This document shows, piece by piece, positions 34,371 through 43,039 of a stretch of DNA of 64,000 bases. The notes under the pieces are model-generated. The model made no database searches. It was not told the origin of the DNA and saw only the letters and a list, made by a program, of their open reading frames with translations. Position numbers and translations under genes: made by a program. The stretch lies in contig CAJXMW010000004.1 of NCBI GenBank assembly GCA_913056235.1, forward strand, positions 270,364 through 334,363. The letters run 5' to 3'. Source of the DNA: an uncultured Fodinibius sp. (GTDB taxonomy: Bacteria; Bacteroidota; Rhodothermia; Balneolales; Balneolaceae). Positions within the stretch are counted from its first letter, which is position 1, and each line of letters opens with the position of its first letter.

Positions 34371-35623
34371 GATCTATTGTACTATTTATGCTCATACTAT
34401 CTATCACAACAACCAATGCGCAGGCGCAGCGGTGGCAAGGTGTTGTGTCACTGGACTCTCGTGTGGGATATTCCACGAACACTTATCTGAACCCTTTTTT
34501 GTCTGAATGGGATTCTAGTATTGAGTCTGGTTACAACCTAACCTCGGCGGTTATGCAGGCATACTGGAATAAGAATGCACATAACATATCTTTGACGGGC
34601 GGATTGCTTTTTGAGCCACTATTTGACCAGGCAACAAGCTGGAAAGGTGGATTGGGAATTGCGGGGTATAACTATCGATTCTCAAATAGCATAAGTGCAG
34701 GTATCGAAGTCGGAGGAAGTTATTTTACCTCTAATTACAGCCGAACGGTAGCATGGTTTCAGCCAAAGGTAACATGGTTTATTACGCCTTTTACCTTACT
34801 TCGGATCAAAGGGGGATCGAACTTTCGAAACTACCAGAATTATCTCGAAGAGCAGTCAACAGGGAACCGATATGATTTCTTCGGGATTGAGTTTGAAACC
34901 TGGCCTTCCTATCGTTGGCAGCTGAAAGCAGGTTTGTATGGATCTCTCACCAACTTGACTTCCCTGCAAAAAGGTTTTAGTACTAGTTCGACACTTACCT
35001 ATCATTTTAATAACAGCACGCAGATTGGATTGAATATCAGCGTTGAACAGTATCAATCAGAAGTAACGCAGCAGCAAAACGGGGGAAATGGCGGGCCGCC
35101 GATAGGAGATCCGGTTAACCAGCCGACGGTTACAAGTCTTGCCACTGATCGAATTTTTAAAGTAGGGTTGGAAGGGACATTGCCAATCAGTCAGCGGTTT
35201 TCAGTATTCGGAGCGGCAGATGTGCTTCGTTACCGTTCAGAAGCTTCAGATTTGAGCACTAATGACTATGAATTATCTGCAGGAGTACGGTATAGCTTTT
35301 CTCCAAAATTTGGAGGATCTGGCAGCAAGATTAATCCAGACTGGGAAGTGAGTGGTAGTAAGCAAGAAATACACGTACAGTATTCAGCAGATGGAAGGTT
35401 ATATCTTGTTGGAGAATTTAACAATTGGAACAAGAGTGGTATTCCGCTCCGCAAACAGTCGGATAACACCTATGTTGCCCAGCTTGAGTTATCTCCCGGA
35501 GCCTATGAATATAAAATTCTTCAAAAACGTGGAGATACTGAAACATGGCTCATGTTTTCAAACGAAACATATACCGTAAGTGATGGATACGGAAGTGAGA
35601 ATGCAATTTTATTGGTTGAATAA
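34367..35623 (+). CDS. outer-membrane beta-barrel protein with C-terminal CBM48-like domain
   Basis: A 418-residue exported protein. The signal peptide (1-20) ends in TTNAQA. Residues about 25-315 alternate hydrophobic and polar residues with many aromatic ends (SEWDSSIESGYNLTSAVMQAY, NFRNYQNYLEEQS, YRWQLKAGLYG), typical of an outer-membrane barrel of about 12-14 strands. Residues 333-418 form an early-set domain with LVGEFNNW (347-354) and SPGAYEYKILQKRGDTE. It closes with GYGSENAILLVE, parallel to DGFGNKNAVIYI of the preceding anti-sigma protein. The shared domain ties the two gene products; the barrel could present the glycan-binding domain or transfer a signal. Start overlaps the previous stop by four bases (ATGA). 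Confidence 0.8.
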   Translation: MRSIVLFMLILSITTTNAQAQRWQGVVSLDSRVGYSTNTYLNPFLSEWDSSIESGYNLTSAVMQAYWNKNAHNISLTGGLLFEPLFDQATSWKGGLGIAGYNYRFSNSISAGIEVGGSYFTSNYSRTVAWFQPKVTWFITPFTLLRIKGGSNFRNYQNYLEEQSTGNRYDFFGIEFETWPSYRWQLKAGLYGSLTNLTSLQKGFSTSSTLTYHFNNSTQIGLNISVEQYQSEVTQQQNGGNGGPPIGDPVNQPTVTSLATDRIFKVGLEGTLPISQRFSVFGAADVLRYRSEASDLSTNDYELSAGVRYSFSPKFGGSGSKINPDWEVSGSKQEIHVQYSADGRLYLVGEFNNWNKSGIPLRKQSDNTYVAQLELSPGAYEYKILQKRGDTETWLMFSNETYTVSDGYGSENAILLVE

Positions 35624-35638
35624 AACAGAGAAAGCACT

Positions 35639-36538
35639 ATGAAACTTTATAAAGAGATATTTACAATCCTGTTTTTTGGAATTTTCTTTTTTGGGATATC
35701 CAGTGATATACAGGCTCAACAAAACGCAACAGGCAACTGGATGCAGAAAGCACGAGAGGCTGGAATAGAGCAGTCTGTGTTATCAGATTTCCAGGAGCAT
35801 GTCGATAACCAAAAAGTTACCGAGGAACAGCTTTCCTCGATTTTGAGGTCTGCTGTTTCAATGTCTGACCGGAATTTGCCGACGGATATTATTGTACAGA
35901 AAGCCCTTGAAGGATTCTCTAAGGGAGTATCTGGTGACCGGATTGTATCTGTTGTTGGGCAGGTGCAGCAGAGCGTAGCTAAAGCTGCTACCATTATTGA
36001 TTCCTGGATGGAAAAGCCGGAAGTCCGGGAAATGATGAGCAAATCAGGGGCAGGAATGCCGAAAGAAAAATTCAGGAATGAACTTGCCAAAGCTGCTTCT
36101 AAGTCTATCAGGCAGAATATTCCTTCCGAATCTCTGGACAAGGTCTTCAGTGAACTTGGAAATAAGTCGGTATTGTCGAAGACTGGTCCCAGCGAAATAG
36201 TAGCGGCCGTGGGTATCTTGCCGGATATTTCATCATCGGCAAAAAATCCTCAGGCTGCAGGAGAGTTTGTTGTACGTGCCTTAAAAGGTGGATTTAAAGC
36301 TAATGAACTTCAAAAGCTGCCAACTGCAATGAAAATGGCACAACAGCGTAGCCAGTTGCCGGCTGCTTCAGTCATCGAGGGGGTAGCAGGACAGATGAAG
36401 GGTAATGTGCCTGCCAAGAAAATTTTACAAAACTTATTCAATGGTAAAGTAGGAGGAGGACCTCCAGGTGATATTCCCAGGGGAATAGAAAAGAACAAGG
36501 GTAAAGGAAACGGCAACGGAAATGCCAATGGCAACTAA
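35639..36538 (+). CDS. exported helical-repeat protein of the ECF module
   Basis: A 299-residue protein with a signal peptide (about 1-26, ending DIQAQ). The mature body is helical with at least three repeating units of the form LP...II/VQKAL.GF..G...DRIV: LPTDIIVQKALEGFSKGV, IPSESLDKVFSELGNK and LPAASVIEGVAGQMKGNV. A flexible Gly/Pro and then Gly/Asn/Lys tail (GKGNGNGNANGN) ends the protein. There is no cysteine and no catalytic motif. It starts 16 bases after the barrel gene and a strong terminator follows, so it is the last gene of the module. Function unknown; the repeats suggest a periplasmic or surface scaffold or adhesin. Confidence 0.7.
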   Translation: MKLYKEIFTILFFGIFFFGISSDIQAQQNATGNWMQKAREAGIEQSVLSDFQEHVDNQKVTEEQLSSILRSAVSMSDRNLPTDIIVQKALEGFSKGVSGDRIVSVVGQVQQSVAKAATIIDSWMEKPEVREMMSKSGAGMPKEKFRNELAKAASKSIRQNIPSESLDKVFSELGNKSVLSKTGPSEIVAAVGILPDISSSAKNPQAAGEFVVRALKGGFKANELQKLPTAMKMAQQRSQLPAASVIEGVAGQMKGNVPAKKILQNLFNGKVGGGPPGDIPRGIEKNKGKGNGNGNANGN

Positions 36539-36566
36539 ATCTTAAATACAATATTCACAACTAGAG

Positions 36567-36592
36567 GCCGCCTGGGAAGGCGGCTTTTTTTT
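36567..36592 (+). terminator. terminator ending the ECF module
   Basis: Six-base GC stem GCCGCC (36567-36572) with GGCGGC (36579-36584), 6-base loop and an eight-T run. Confidence 0.93.
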
Positions 36593-36615
36593 ATGTGAAA
36601 AATTATAAAAAAAGT

Positions 36616-36641
36616 TGTAACCCTCTTGGAGTTCAGTCGTC
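36616..36641 (+). promoter_or_regulatory. ECF sigma-type promoter candidate before the DUF4382 gene
   Basis: TGTAACC (36616-36622) and CGTC (36638-36641) are 15 bases apart, the AAC/CGTC pattern typical of ECF promoters. The element lies about 64 bases before the DUF4382 start. I did not find a second copy in front of the ECF gene itself. Confidence 0.5.
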
Positions 36642-36704
36642 ATATGGACAGAAAAAGAAATCTATAGGCATTAATAGTTAATTAATCACCAAAAAGAGGA
36701 ATAT

Positions 36705-37505
36705 ATGTTACGTAATAAGTTACTATCATTACCATTTGCAATAGTTGTTGCCTTTTCAGTTTTATTTACGGGCTGTGGAACTGGTTCCGATACAGGGGCC
36801 GGAACAATGACCGTGGAGATGACTGATGCACCTATTGATTCGGCAGATGCTGTTAATGTGTTTATTGAACGTGTCGAAGTTCAATCACAGGATGGCTCCG
36901 GATGGATAACACTTAACGAGCCACAGCAAGAATACAATCTGCTGGAGCTCGTCAACGGGGCAACAGAAGTCATCGGCTCAGCAGAACTGGAAGAAGGCAC
37001 TTACAATCAGATCCGGCTGATTTTAAGTCAGGATGGCCATAGTGTCGTTGTTGATGGTATGGAGTATTCGATGAAAGTTCCAAGCGGAGCTCAAACGGGT
37101 GTTAAGCTCAATATAAATGCTGAGATAGAGCCTGATATTGAATACGTATTATTACTGGACTTTGAAGCCAGCAGATCAGTTGTAAAAGCTGGAGAAAGTG
37201 GGAAGTATCTGTTGAAACCAGTGATTCGAGCTCATGAAAAAGCGATTACTGGAAATATTGCCGGTACGGTTAATCCCGTGGATGCACAACCAGTTGTTTA
37301 CGCAATTGCTGATTCCGACACTCTTTCATCGACTATAGCTGATACTACCAGTGGCGAATTTAAACTTATTGGCCTGGAAGAGGGGACATATAGCGTATCT
37401 GTTGATCCTCGAAATGATGATTATCAGTCGAAGACGGTCGATAATGTAGATGTGACAGCTGAAGAAACCACTGATCTAGGTACGGTTGAAGTGTCAAGCA
37501 ATTAA
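36705..37505 (+). CDS. DUF4382-type lipoprotein with C-terminal carboxypeptidase-regulatory-like domain
   Basis: A 266-residue surface or periplasmic lipoprotein; lipobox TGC with Cys24. Residues 35-185 match the DUF4382 pattern: MTVEMTDAPIDSADAVNVF, IERVEVQSQDGSGW, the NLLELVNG segment, TYNQIRLILS and YVLLLDFEASRSVV. The last about 75 residues (GNIAGTVNPVDAQPVVYAI to GLEEGTYSVSVDPRNDDY) form a small beta-sandwich like the carboxypeptidase regulatory domain. DUF4382 proteins are widespread in marine Bacteroidota and their role is unknown. It follows the ECF module terminator with an ECF-type promoter, so it may be a regulon member; that is a prediction. Confidence 0.85.
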   Translation: MLRNKLLSLPFAIVVAFSVLFTGCGTGSDTGAGTMTVEMTDAPIDSADAVNVFIERVEVQSQDGSGWITLNEPQQEYNLLELVNGATEVIGSAELEEGTYNQIRLILSQDGHSVVVDGMEYSMKVPSGAQTGVKLNINAEIEPDIEYVLLLDFEASRSVVKAGESGKYLLKPVIRAHEKAITGNIAGTVNPVDAQPVVYAIADSDTLSSTIADTTSGEFKLIGLEEGTYSVSVDPRNDDYQSKTVDNVDVTAEETTDLGTVEVSSN

Positions 37506-37530
37506 CGGATGGCTTTTGTTTCCGAAGCCC

Positions 37531-37573
37531 AAGGCTCGCATCCCGTTAAGAGATGCGGGCCTTTTCTATTTTT
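37531..37573 (+). terminator. terminator after the DUF4382 gene
   Basis: Near-perfect stem AAGGCTCGCATC (37531-37542) with GATGCGGGCCTT (37552-37563), one T-G pair, and a pyrimidine-rich tail with T runs. Confidence 0.8.
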
Positions 37574-37588
37574 AGGAAGTGGCAAAAT

Positions 37589-37619
37589 AAAAAGCCCACC
37601 ATGAAAAGCGGGCTTTTTT
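37589..37619 (-). terminator. terminator for miaB (usable from both sides)
   Basis: AAAAAGCCC (37589-37597) pairs with GGGCTTTTT (37610-37618); T runs exist on both strands, so it can stop converging transcripts. It sits 27 bases past the miaB stop. Confidence 0.8.
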
Positions 37620-37645
37620 AATAAACATATAATTAGACAGCTTCG

Positions 37646-39010
37646 TTAAGCAGCAACCGTTTCTTGCTCAAACTCCTCGATGCTACTCTTCTTTATAGGA
37701 TCACCCATGAGCGTAGCTGATGTACAGTCAGTAATGGTAACTTCAACGTAATCACCCTTTTCATAATCCTCCCGATCGAAAACAACCATCTTATTGGTGT
37801 CGGTACGTCCGCAGAGCTGTTCATCAGAACGCTTACTGGTGCCTTCAACAAGTACCAGATGGCGACGGCCAATTTCTTTCTTGTTCCGCTTCTCCTGAAT
37901 ATCCATCTGCTGCTCGATAATCTCGGACAGGCGACGTTTTTTAACATCTTCGGGTACGTCGTCTTCGTATTTGCGCTGAGCTAATGTACGTCCGCGTTCA
38001 GAGTATGCAAACATATAGGCCAAGTCATATTCGACTTCGGCCATCAGCGACATGGTGTCTTCGTGCTCTTCTTCGGTCTCACCACAGAAACCGGTAATAA
38101 TATCGGTAGAGAGCGTCACGCCGGGAATAATGTTGCGCATCTTTTCAACAAGCTCCATGTACTGCTCACGCGTATAAGGGCGTCGCATGCGCTCGAGCAC
38201 ATCGTTGTTGCCCGATTGCGCCGGAATGTGGATATAGTTGCAGAGATTTGGTTGTTCAGCAATTATCTCAAGCAGTTCTTCCGGGAAATCTTTGGGATGA
38301 GGGGATGAGAATCGAATCCGCATTTCGGGATCCACCTGGCTGGCCTTGTACATCAGGTCAGCGAATGAATTGTCCCCGTCGTCGTAGGAGTTTACGTTTT
38401 GTCCCAGCAGGGTTACTTCCTTATATCCCTGATCGCTGAGCTGCTGCAGCTCTTCTAAAATACTTTCGGCATCACGGCTGCGTTCGCGGCCACGGGTGAA
38501 TGGCACCACGCAAAAGGCACACATATTGTCGCAGCCTCGCATAATAGTAACAAAAGCGCTGACATCGTTATCATTACGCCGCACTGGCTTGATATCGGCA
38601 TAGGTTTCTTCCAGCGACAGCAACGTATTAGCTGCTTTTTGGCCATCACTTACATCAGCAAGCAGTTTGGGCAGATCACGATAGGCATCAGGACCTACAA
38701 CAAGGTCAACCAGCTCCTCTTTTTCCATGATTTTGTCACGAATACGCTCAGCCATACAGCCAAGAACGCCGACCGTCATATTCTGATTGTCGCGTTCCCG
38801 TTTCATGGCCTTAAATTCTTTCAGCCGATTCCATACGCGTTCCTCAGCGTTTTCACGGATAGAGCAGGTATTAACAAAAATAACCTCGGCGTCCTCCGGT
38901 TCATCCACTGGTTGCATGCCATCTTCCATCAAAATGGAGTTCACGATCTCGGTATCCGAGACGTTCATTTGGCAGCCGTATGTTTCGATGTAAAAATTTC
39001 TTTGATCCAC
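37646..39010 (-). CDS. miaB: tRNA 2-methylthio-N6-isopentenyladenosine synthase (radical SAM methylthiotransferase)
   Basis: MiaB adds a methylthio group to isopentenyl-adenosine-37 of tRNAs reading U-starting codons. The 454-residue protein has both Fe-S sites: the N-terminal UPF0004 cluster (C13 in YGCQMN, C49 in NTCS, C85 in GCMAER) and the radical SAM CxxxCxxC (C160, C164, C167 in [15 protein letters not shown]). A TRAM RNA-binding domain ends the protein. It is soluble. Close homologues MtaB and RimO differ in details; opening [16 protein letters not shown] and length favour MiaB. It is followed by a terminator (37589-37619) and preceded by about 260 bases with no recognised gene. Confidence 0.96.
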   Translation of the reverse strand: MDQRNFYIETYGCQMNVSDTEIVNSILMEDGMQPVDEPEDAEVIFVNTCSIRENAEERVWNRLKEFKAMKRERDNQNMTVGVLGCMAERIRDKIMEKEELVDLVVGPDAYRDLPKLLADVSDGQKAANTLLSLEETYADIKPVRRNDNDVSAFVTIMRGCDNMCAFCVVPFTRGRERSRDAESILEELQQLSDQGYKEVTLLGQNVNSYDDGDNSFADLMYKASQVDPEMRIRFSSPHPKDFPEELLEIIAEQPNLCNYIHIPAQSGNNDVLERMRRPYTREQYMELVEKMRNIIPGVTLSTDIITGFCGETEEEHEDTMSLMAEVEYDLAYMFAYSERGRTLAQRKYEDDVPEDVKKRRLSEIIEQQMDIQEKRNKKEIGRRHLVLVEGTSKRSDEQLCGRTDTNKMVVFDREDYEKGDYVEVTITDCTSATLMGDPIKKSSIEEFEQETVAA

Positions 39011-39271
39011 TGCAGAGCTGTTTTTATTGCTGATAATTTAGACTGCTAAATATAACGATTGATTCGCTCTTTTTGAAAGTGAGTTTCGCAGGTTGGAAGT
39101 TTGATGCCTGAGATCAGTTGGCAGATGTCGGATTTTACCAGTTAATCTCGTTCCGTTGCTCTGCCGCGGGACGAGAGTTGGTAATTGCGCTTGGAGTTTT
39201 GAAGCGTTCACGCTTAAAAAATACATATACAAACGCTGCACCAAGCTCAGTGTTCAGTGTGATGAGAGTGA

Positions 39272-39622
39272 TCAGTTTAGCTGCTGTTCCAGATACTCCT
39301 TCAGCGCAACAGCATTATTATGATCCCGATCTTCAGCAGCGTACACGAACGTGACGATATCATGTTTTTGGCAGATGGTGATAAGTTTATCAACCTGGTT
39401 ATTGGTTTTCAATTCTTGATGATAGCGTTGACGGAATCCATCAAACTTCTTCGGATCGTGGTCAAACCATTGCCGAAGCTTGTCAGAAGGAGCTAACTCT
39501 TTAAGCCAGTAATCATGGTTGAGTTCTTCTTTGCTGACACCGCGAGGCCAAAGACGATCGACCAGAACTCGACAGCCGTCATCTTCTTCAACGGAATCAT
39601 ATGCTCTCTTGAGTTGGATCAT
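39272..39622 (-). CDS. DUF488 family protein
   Basis: A 116-residue cytoplasmic protein with the family motifs IQLKRAYDSVEEDDGCRVLV, DRLWPRGVSKEEL, SDKLRQWFDHDP and FVYAAEDRDHNNAVAL. DUF488 members are small, widely spread proteins of unknown function, often near iron or heme genes and sometimes acting in DNA or nucleotide metabolism; none of that is shown here. The start is ATG at 39622. Upstream (39623-39845) lies a 223-base stretch with a half copy of a palindromic repeat and no gene. No operon partner is seen. Confidence 0.85.
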   Translation of the reverse strand: MIQLKRAYDSVEEDDGCRVLVDRLWPRGVSKEELNHDYWLKELAPSDKLRQWFDHDPKKFDGFRQRYHQELKTNNQVDKLITICQKHDIVTFVYAAEDRDHNNAVALKEYLEQQLN

Positions 39623-39745
39623 GGTCTTTAACCTTTTTTTAAGGTTGTTTGAAGTGATTACCCTTCAAACAATTTCGTGAATGGAGTTATCGCTTAAGCT
39701 GATGCTTGGACGATGCAAAGAAGTATATACCTCCACAAATCATAT

Positions 39746-39771
39746 AGATCCTGAACAAGTTCAGAATGACA
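39746..39771. repeat. half copy of the palindromic intergenic element
   Basis: AGATCCTGAACAAG followed by TTCAGAATGACA matches the right arm of the element at 29451-29567 without its GC hairpin. It lies in the gap between DUF488 and pyrE. Confidence 0.6.
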
Positions 39772-39845
39772 CAATTTAGAATTTAGCGAGCGTAGAGACT
39801 TCGCTGAGTCCAAGATGCATCTTTGTAACCTGCATCCTGAAATCA

Positions 39846-40487
39846 CTAATTTGGCCAGGTTTCCGGTGTTTGTCGCCATTCTGAAAGCGTTTCGAGCTGG
39901 TTTTCATCCACATAGCCATGCTCGATGGCAACATCAATCAAAGTGGCATAATTGGTAAGAGTGTGCATAGGAACGCCGACTTCTTCGAAGCGGTTGACAG
40001 CTTTGTCAAATCCGTAAGTAAAGATGCTGAGCACGGCTTGTACCGGCACATCCACAAACTGCAAGGCTTCAATCACCGAGATGGCCGATCCACCGGTGGA
40101 AATGAGGTCTTCAATCACGACCGTTTTTTCGCCTTTCTGGATGCCGCCCTCAATTTGATTGCCGAGGCCGTAGGCCTTGGCTTTGGCACGGACATATGAC
40201 ATCGGCAGATCCATATTTTCTGCAACAAATGCAGCATGTGGTATACCAGCGGTGGCCGTGCCGGTGATCACTTCCACATCAGGAAACTTATCGGAAATGA
40301 ATTCGACAAATTTCTGAGCGATTTTTTTGCGTATCTTGGGATAGCGCAGCGTCAGCCGGTTATCACAGTAAATGGGCGAATTCCATCCCGACGACCAGGT
40401 AAATGGATCATCTGGCCGCAGGATAACGGCATTAATTTCCAATAAGTCGAGTGCTACTTCTTTTGCAAATTGTTGATCAATAATCAT
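39846..40487 (-). CDS. pyrE: orotate phosphoribosyltransferase
   Basis: PyrE joins orotate to phosphoribosyl pyrophosphate to give orotidine 5'-monophosphate in pyrimidine synthesis. The 213-residue protein shows the conserved opening with FTWSSGWNSPIYCDNR, the SYVRAKAKAYG lysine-containing flap loop and the PRPP motif VVIEDLISTGGSA near residues 118-130. It is cytoplasmic and probably a dimer. It is the most upstream gene of a block with pgpA/pgsA on the same strand, but separated from pgpA by 81 bases, so cotranscription is uncertain. Confidence 0.96.
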   Translation of the reverse strand: MIIDQQFAKEVALDLLEINAVILRPDDPFTWSSGWNSPIYCDNRLTLRYPKIRKKIAQKFVEFISDKFPDVEVITGTATAGIPHAAFVAENMDLPMSYVRAKAKAYGLGNQIEGGIQKGEKTVVIEDLISTGGSAISVIEALQFVDVPVQAVLSIFTYGFDKAVNRFEEVGVPMHTLTNYATLIDVAIEHGYVDENQLETLSEWRQTPETWPN

Positions 40488-40568
40488 ATAAAAAACATTT
40501 CTTTGTTCTTTTTGCCGATCACTTCTTCAATGGTAATCAATGTATGTTACGAAGGTATAAACGGTGTA

Positions 40569-41042
40569 TTATATTACGCCCAAAATGTACACAACTGCAC
40601 GCAGGCTTAAAAAAGCATAAAATCCTGCCAGCAGGTCATCCACCAGAATGCCCCAGCCTCCAGGTAGTTGTTGCAGCTTGTCGACCCCGAATGGTTTCTG
40701 TATGTCGAAAAAGCGGAAGAAGATGAATCCCCCCAACAAAAGCAGGAGGTCATAGTTCAAAATACCGGTAAATGAAATGGCGATAAAAGTCATCCCTTGT
40801 CCTGCAAATTCATCCATTACGAGGGGAGAAGGGTCACCGCCCCAAACGCGTTCGCATTCTTCTGAGACCCAGACGGTTAAAAACGAACACAGGGCCGTTA
40901 GTAGAGCCATGCCATACCAAGGGGTATAAACGCCCACAAAATAAATAGGAAACAGTGCGAAAAGGCTACCCCATGTTCCTGGGGCGTTAGGTAAAAAGCC
41001 GGCATTAAAAAAACTGCCGATAATAGGTTTAAGTTTTTGCAT
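40569..41042 (-). CDS. pgpA: phosphatidylglycerophosphatase A
   Basis: PgpA removes the phosphate from phosphatidylglycerol phosphate to give phosphatidylglycerol in the inner membrane. The 157-residue protein has four hydrophobic segments and family motifs APGTWGSLFALFP, VMDEFAGQGMTF (acidic Mg2+ site), FRFFDIQKPFGVDKLQ and GGWGILVDDLLAG. It starts inside the 3' end of pgsA (14-base overlap), so the enzyme that makes the lipid phosphate and the one that removes it are translated together. Confidence 0.95.
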   Translation of the reverse strand: MQKLKPIIGSFFNAGFLPNAPGTWGSLFALFPIYFVGVYTPWYGMALLTALCSFLTVWVSEECERVWGGDPSPLVMDEFAGQGMTFIAISFTGILNYDLLLLLGGFIFFRFFDIQKPFGVDKLQQLPGGWGILVDDLLAGFYAFLSLRAVVYILGVI

Positions 41043-41625
41043 TCTCTGTAATTGAAAAAATATTCTTATTTATGTAAATGTATTCAACGCCGGAATAGAG
41101 GGTGAGCACCACGATAGCGATCATCATCCATCCCAATATTCCCGATTGCAATAGTCGGCTACAATATTCGCTAAGCCATACATCCGTTTCTACGAAAACG
41201 CCCACCATGAGCGCCAGGTACAGAAAAAACATCTGTCCCAGCGTTTTTACTTTTGCCGTAAAACGAGTATCCATGCTTAAGTTGCGGTAGTCGGCCAGAA
41301 TACGCATCCCCGTTACGATAACATCCCGAAAAACAATGATGCCGACGGCCCACCACGGAAATTGGCTGGCATTAATAAAGGGTAAACAGATAAAACCTGC
41401 AAAAGTTAGGAATTTGTCGGCCAGGGGATCCAAAAAGACGCCGTAGTCGGTTTGGGCATGATATAGTCGCGCAATGTAACCATCAAAAAAGTCTGTGACC
41501 ACCGCTACGGCAAAAATTCCAACACTTAATGCACGCCAAACGACCTCATCCTGGACATACAGCATGAGGAAAATCGGAGCCAGAATAATCCGTATGGAGC
41601 TCAGTATGTTAGGTAGTTGACGCAC
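41029..41625 (-). CDS. pgsA: CDP-diacylglycerol-glycerol-3-phosphate 3-phosphatidyltransferase
   Basis: PgsA makes phosphatidylglycerol phosphate from CDP-diacylglycerol and glycerol 3-phosphate in the inner membrane. The 198-residue protein has the CDP-alcohol phosphotransferase signature at residues 48-70: D48, G49, A52, R53, G62, D66 and D70, all present with correct spacing. Several membrane segments flank it. The next gene, pgpA, overlaps it by 14 bases and performs the following step. A 127-base intergenic gap separates it from the divergent cinA. Confidence 0.96.
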   Translation of the reverse strand: MRQLPNILSSIRIILAPIFLMLYVQDEVVWRALSVGIFAVAVVTDFFDGYIARLYHAQTDYGVFLDPLADKFLTFAGFICLPFINASQFPWWAVGIIVFRDVIVTGMRILADYRNLSMDTRFTAKVKTLGQMFFLYLALMVGVFVETDVWLSEYCSRLLQSGILGWMMIAIVVLTLYSGVEYIYINKNIFSITENAKT

Positions 41626-41752
41626 GGGTCAAAGATAGTAATTGTTGTAAAGAATTAAATGTTTTTTGCGAGTCGATAAATAGCTTCGAAAAAGAGCTAG
41701 CTTTTGATATTTTGCTCAACGATTTTTAGAAAATACAAATTAGCAACAAAGC

Positions 41753-43039
41753 ATGCAGTGCCAGATTATTAGTATAGGAAATGAACTGCTTATTGGTGAT
41801 ACGGTGAACACCAATGCCAGCTGGCTTGGACAAGTGCTGACAGAGACTGGTGTGGAAGTAACACATGTACACACTATCGGGGATGATCTGGCCAAGATGA
41901 AAAGGGTGCTGCAGGCAGCACTTTCCGAGACCGATTTGGTGATCACAACCGGTGGACTTGGTCCCACCCATGATGATATCACCAAAAAAGCAGTGGCTGA
42001 GCTTTTTGAGTGTGAGCTGATCATCGACGAATCGGTACTACAGTTTATTAAGAAGATATTCAAGAAACGGAATATTCCGTTCAGTGAATCAAATTATTAC
42101 CAGGCTGAGGTGCCGGATTGCTGCGAAGTATTGTTTAACACGCAGGGCACTGCGCCGGGAATGTGGTTCGATCGCGGCGATACCAAACTGGCGGTATTGC
42201 CTGGCGTACCCTTTGAGATGAAACATCTGATGAATGACAAGGTGATCCCCAGGATCCGTAAAATTAACGGTACTACAGAGTTTCGGTCATCCCATTATAT
42301 CACGACCGCAGGTATTGGAGAGAGTACGCTCAGCGACAAAGTGATTGGCGATTTATCGCACCTGCTAGACGAAAATGTGAGCGTAGCCTATCTTCCCAGT
42401 CCGCAGGGTACCCGAATTCGCATCAGCGCCTATGGCACTTCTGAGGCACAAATCCAGGAGCGTATTCAACCCGTGGCTGATTATATTAAAGAAAAAGCGG
42501 GCTACCTTAGTCTCGGGGAAGGTAAGGACCTGGTGCTTGCCAAAGCGTTGGGCAACCTGCTTAATGAGAAAGGATTGTGGATTTCGGTAGCCGAAAGTTG
42601 CACGGGAGGCTATGTGGCCAATACCATCACGGATATTCCGGGCAGCAGTAACTATATGAAAGGCGGTGTTGTTTCGTATGCCAACGAGGTGAAAGTAAAT
42701 CAGCTTGGCGTTGATACTGGAGATCTGGAAAAACACGGAGCGGTGAGTAAACCAGTGGCACTGCAAATGGCCAAAGGGGTAGCACAGCGTCTGGACACAG
42801 ATATTGGCATCTCAACAACGGGTGTGGCCGGTCCCGGAGGTGGTACCCAAGAGAAACCGGTGGGCATGGTCTGGATTGGATTTTGGAGCACAGATCAACA
42901 CTTTGCGTTGCAGGCACATTTTACAAATGATCGGCTGATCAATAAAGAGCGAACGGCAGCCGTTGCATTAGAGACTGTGAGGCGGTCTATCCTGAATATC
43001 GACGAAATGCCATACGGACTAAAAAAATATCCGGCTTGA
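41753..43039 (+). CDS. cinA: CinA family nicotinamide-nucleotide amidase
   Basis: A 428-residue two-domain protein. The N-terminal domain, like MoCF/molybdopterin-binding proteins, reads SIGNELLIGDTVNTNASWL and TTGGLGPTHDDITK; the C-terminal PncC domain has VAESCTGGYVANTITDIPGSS and TTGVAGPGGG, the site that deamidates nicotinamide mononucleotide to recycle NAD. Full length and both halves are intact. The stop overlaps the TTG start of a TonB-receptor-like gene. Older literature links the family to competence; the amidase role is the well-supported one. Confidence 0.95.
   Translation: MQCQIISIGNELLIGDTVNTNASWLGQVLTETGVEVTHVHTIGDDLAKMKRVLQAALSETDLVITTGGLGPTHDDITKKAVAELFECELIIDESVLQFIKKIFKKRNIPFSESNYYQAEVPDCCEVLFNTQGTAPGMWFDRGDTKLAVLPGVPFEMKHLMNDKVIPRIRKINGTTEFRSSHYITTAGIGESTLSDKVIGDLSHLLDENVSVAYLPSPQGTRIRISAYGTSEAQIQERIQPVADYIKEKAGYLSLGEGKDLVLAKALGNLLNEKGLWISVAESCTGGYVANTITDIPGSSNYMKGGVVSYANEVKVNQLGVDTGDLEKHGAVSKPVALQMAKGVAQRLDTDIGISTTGVAGPGGGTQEKPVGMVWIGFWSTDQHFALQAHFTNDRLINKERTAAVALETVRRSILNIDEMPYGLKKYPA

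Noticed and set aside
39011..39271. Gap between miaB and DUF488
   Set aside because: A weak inverted repeat (CTCGTTCC with GGGACGAG) lacks a T run; no gene or clear signal seen.
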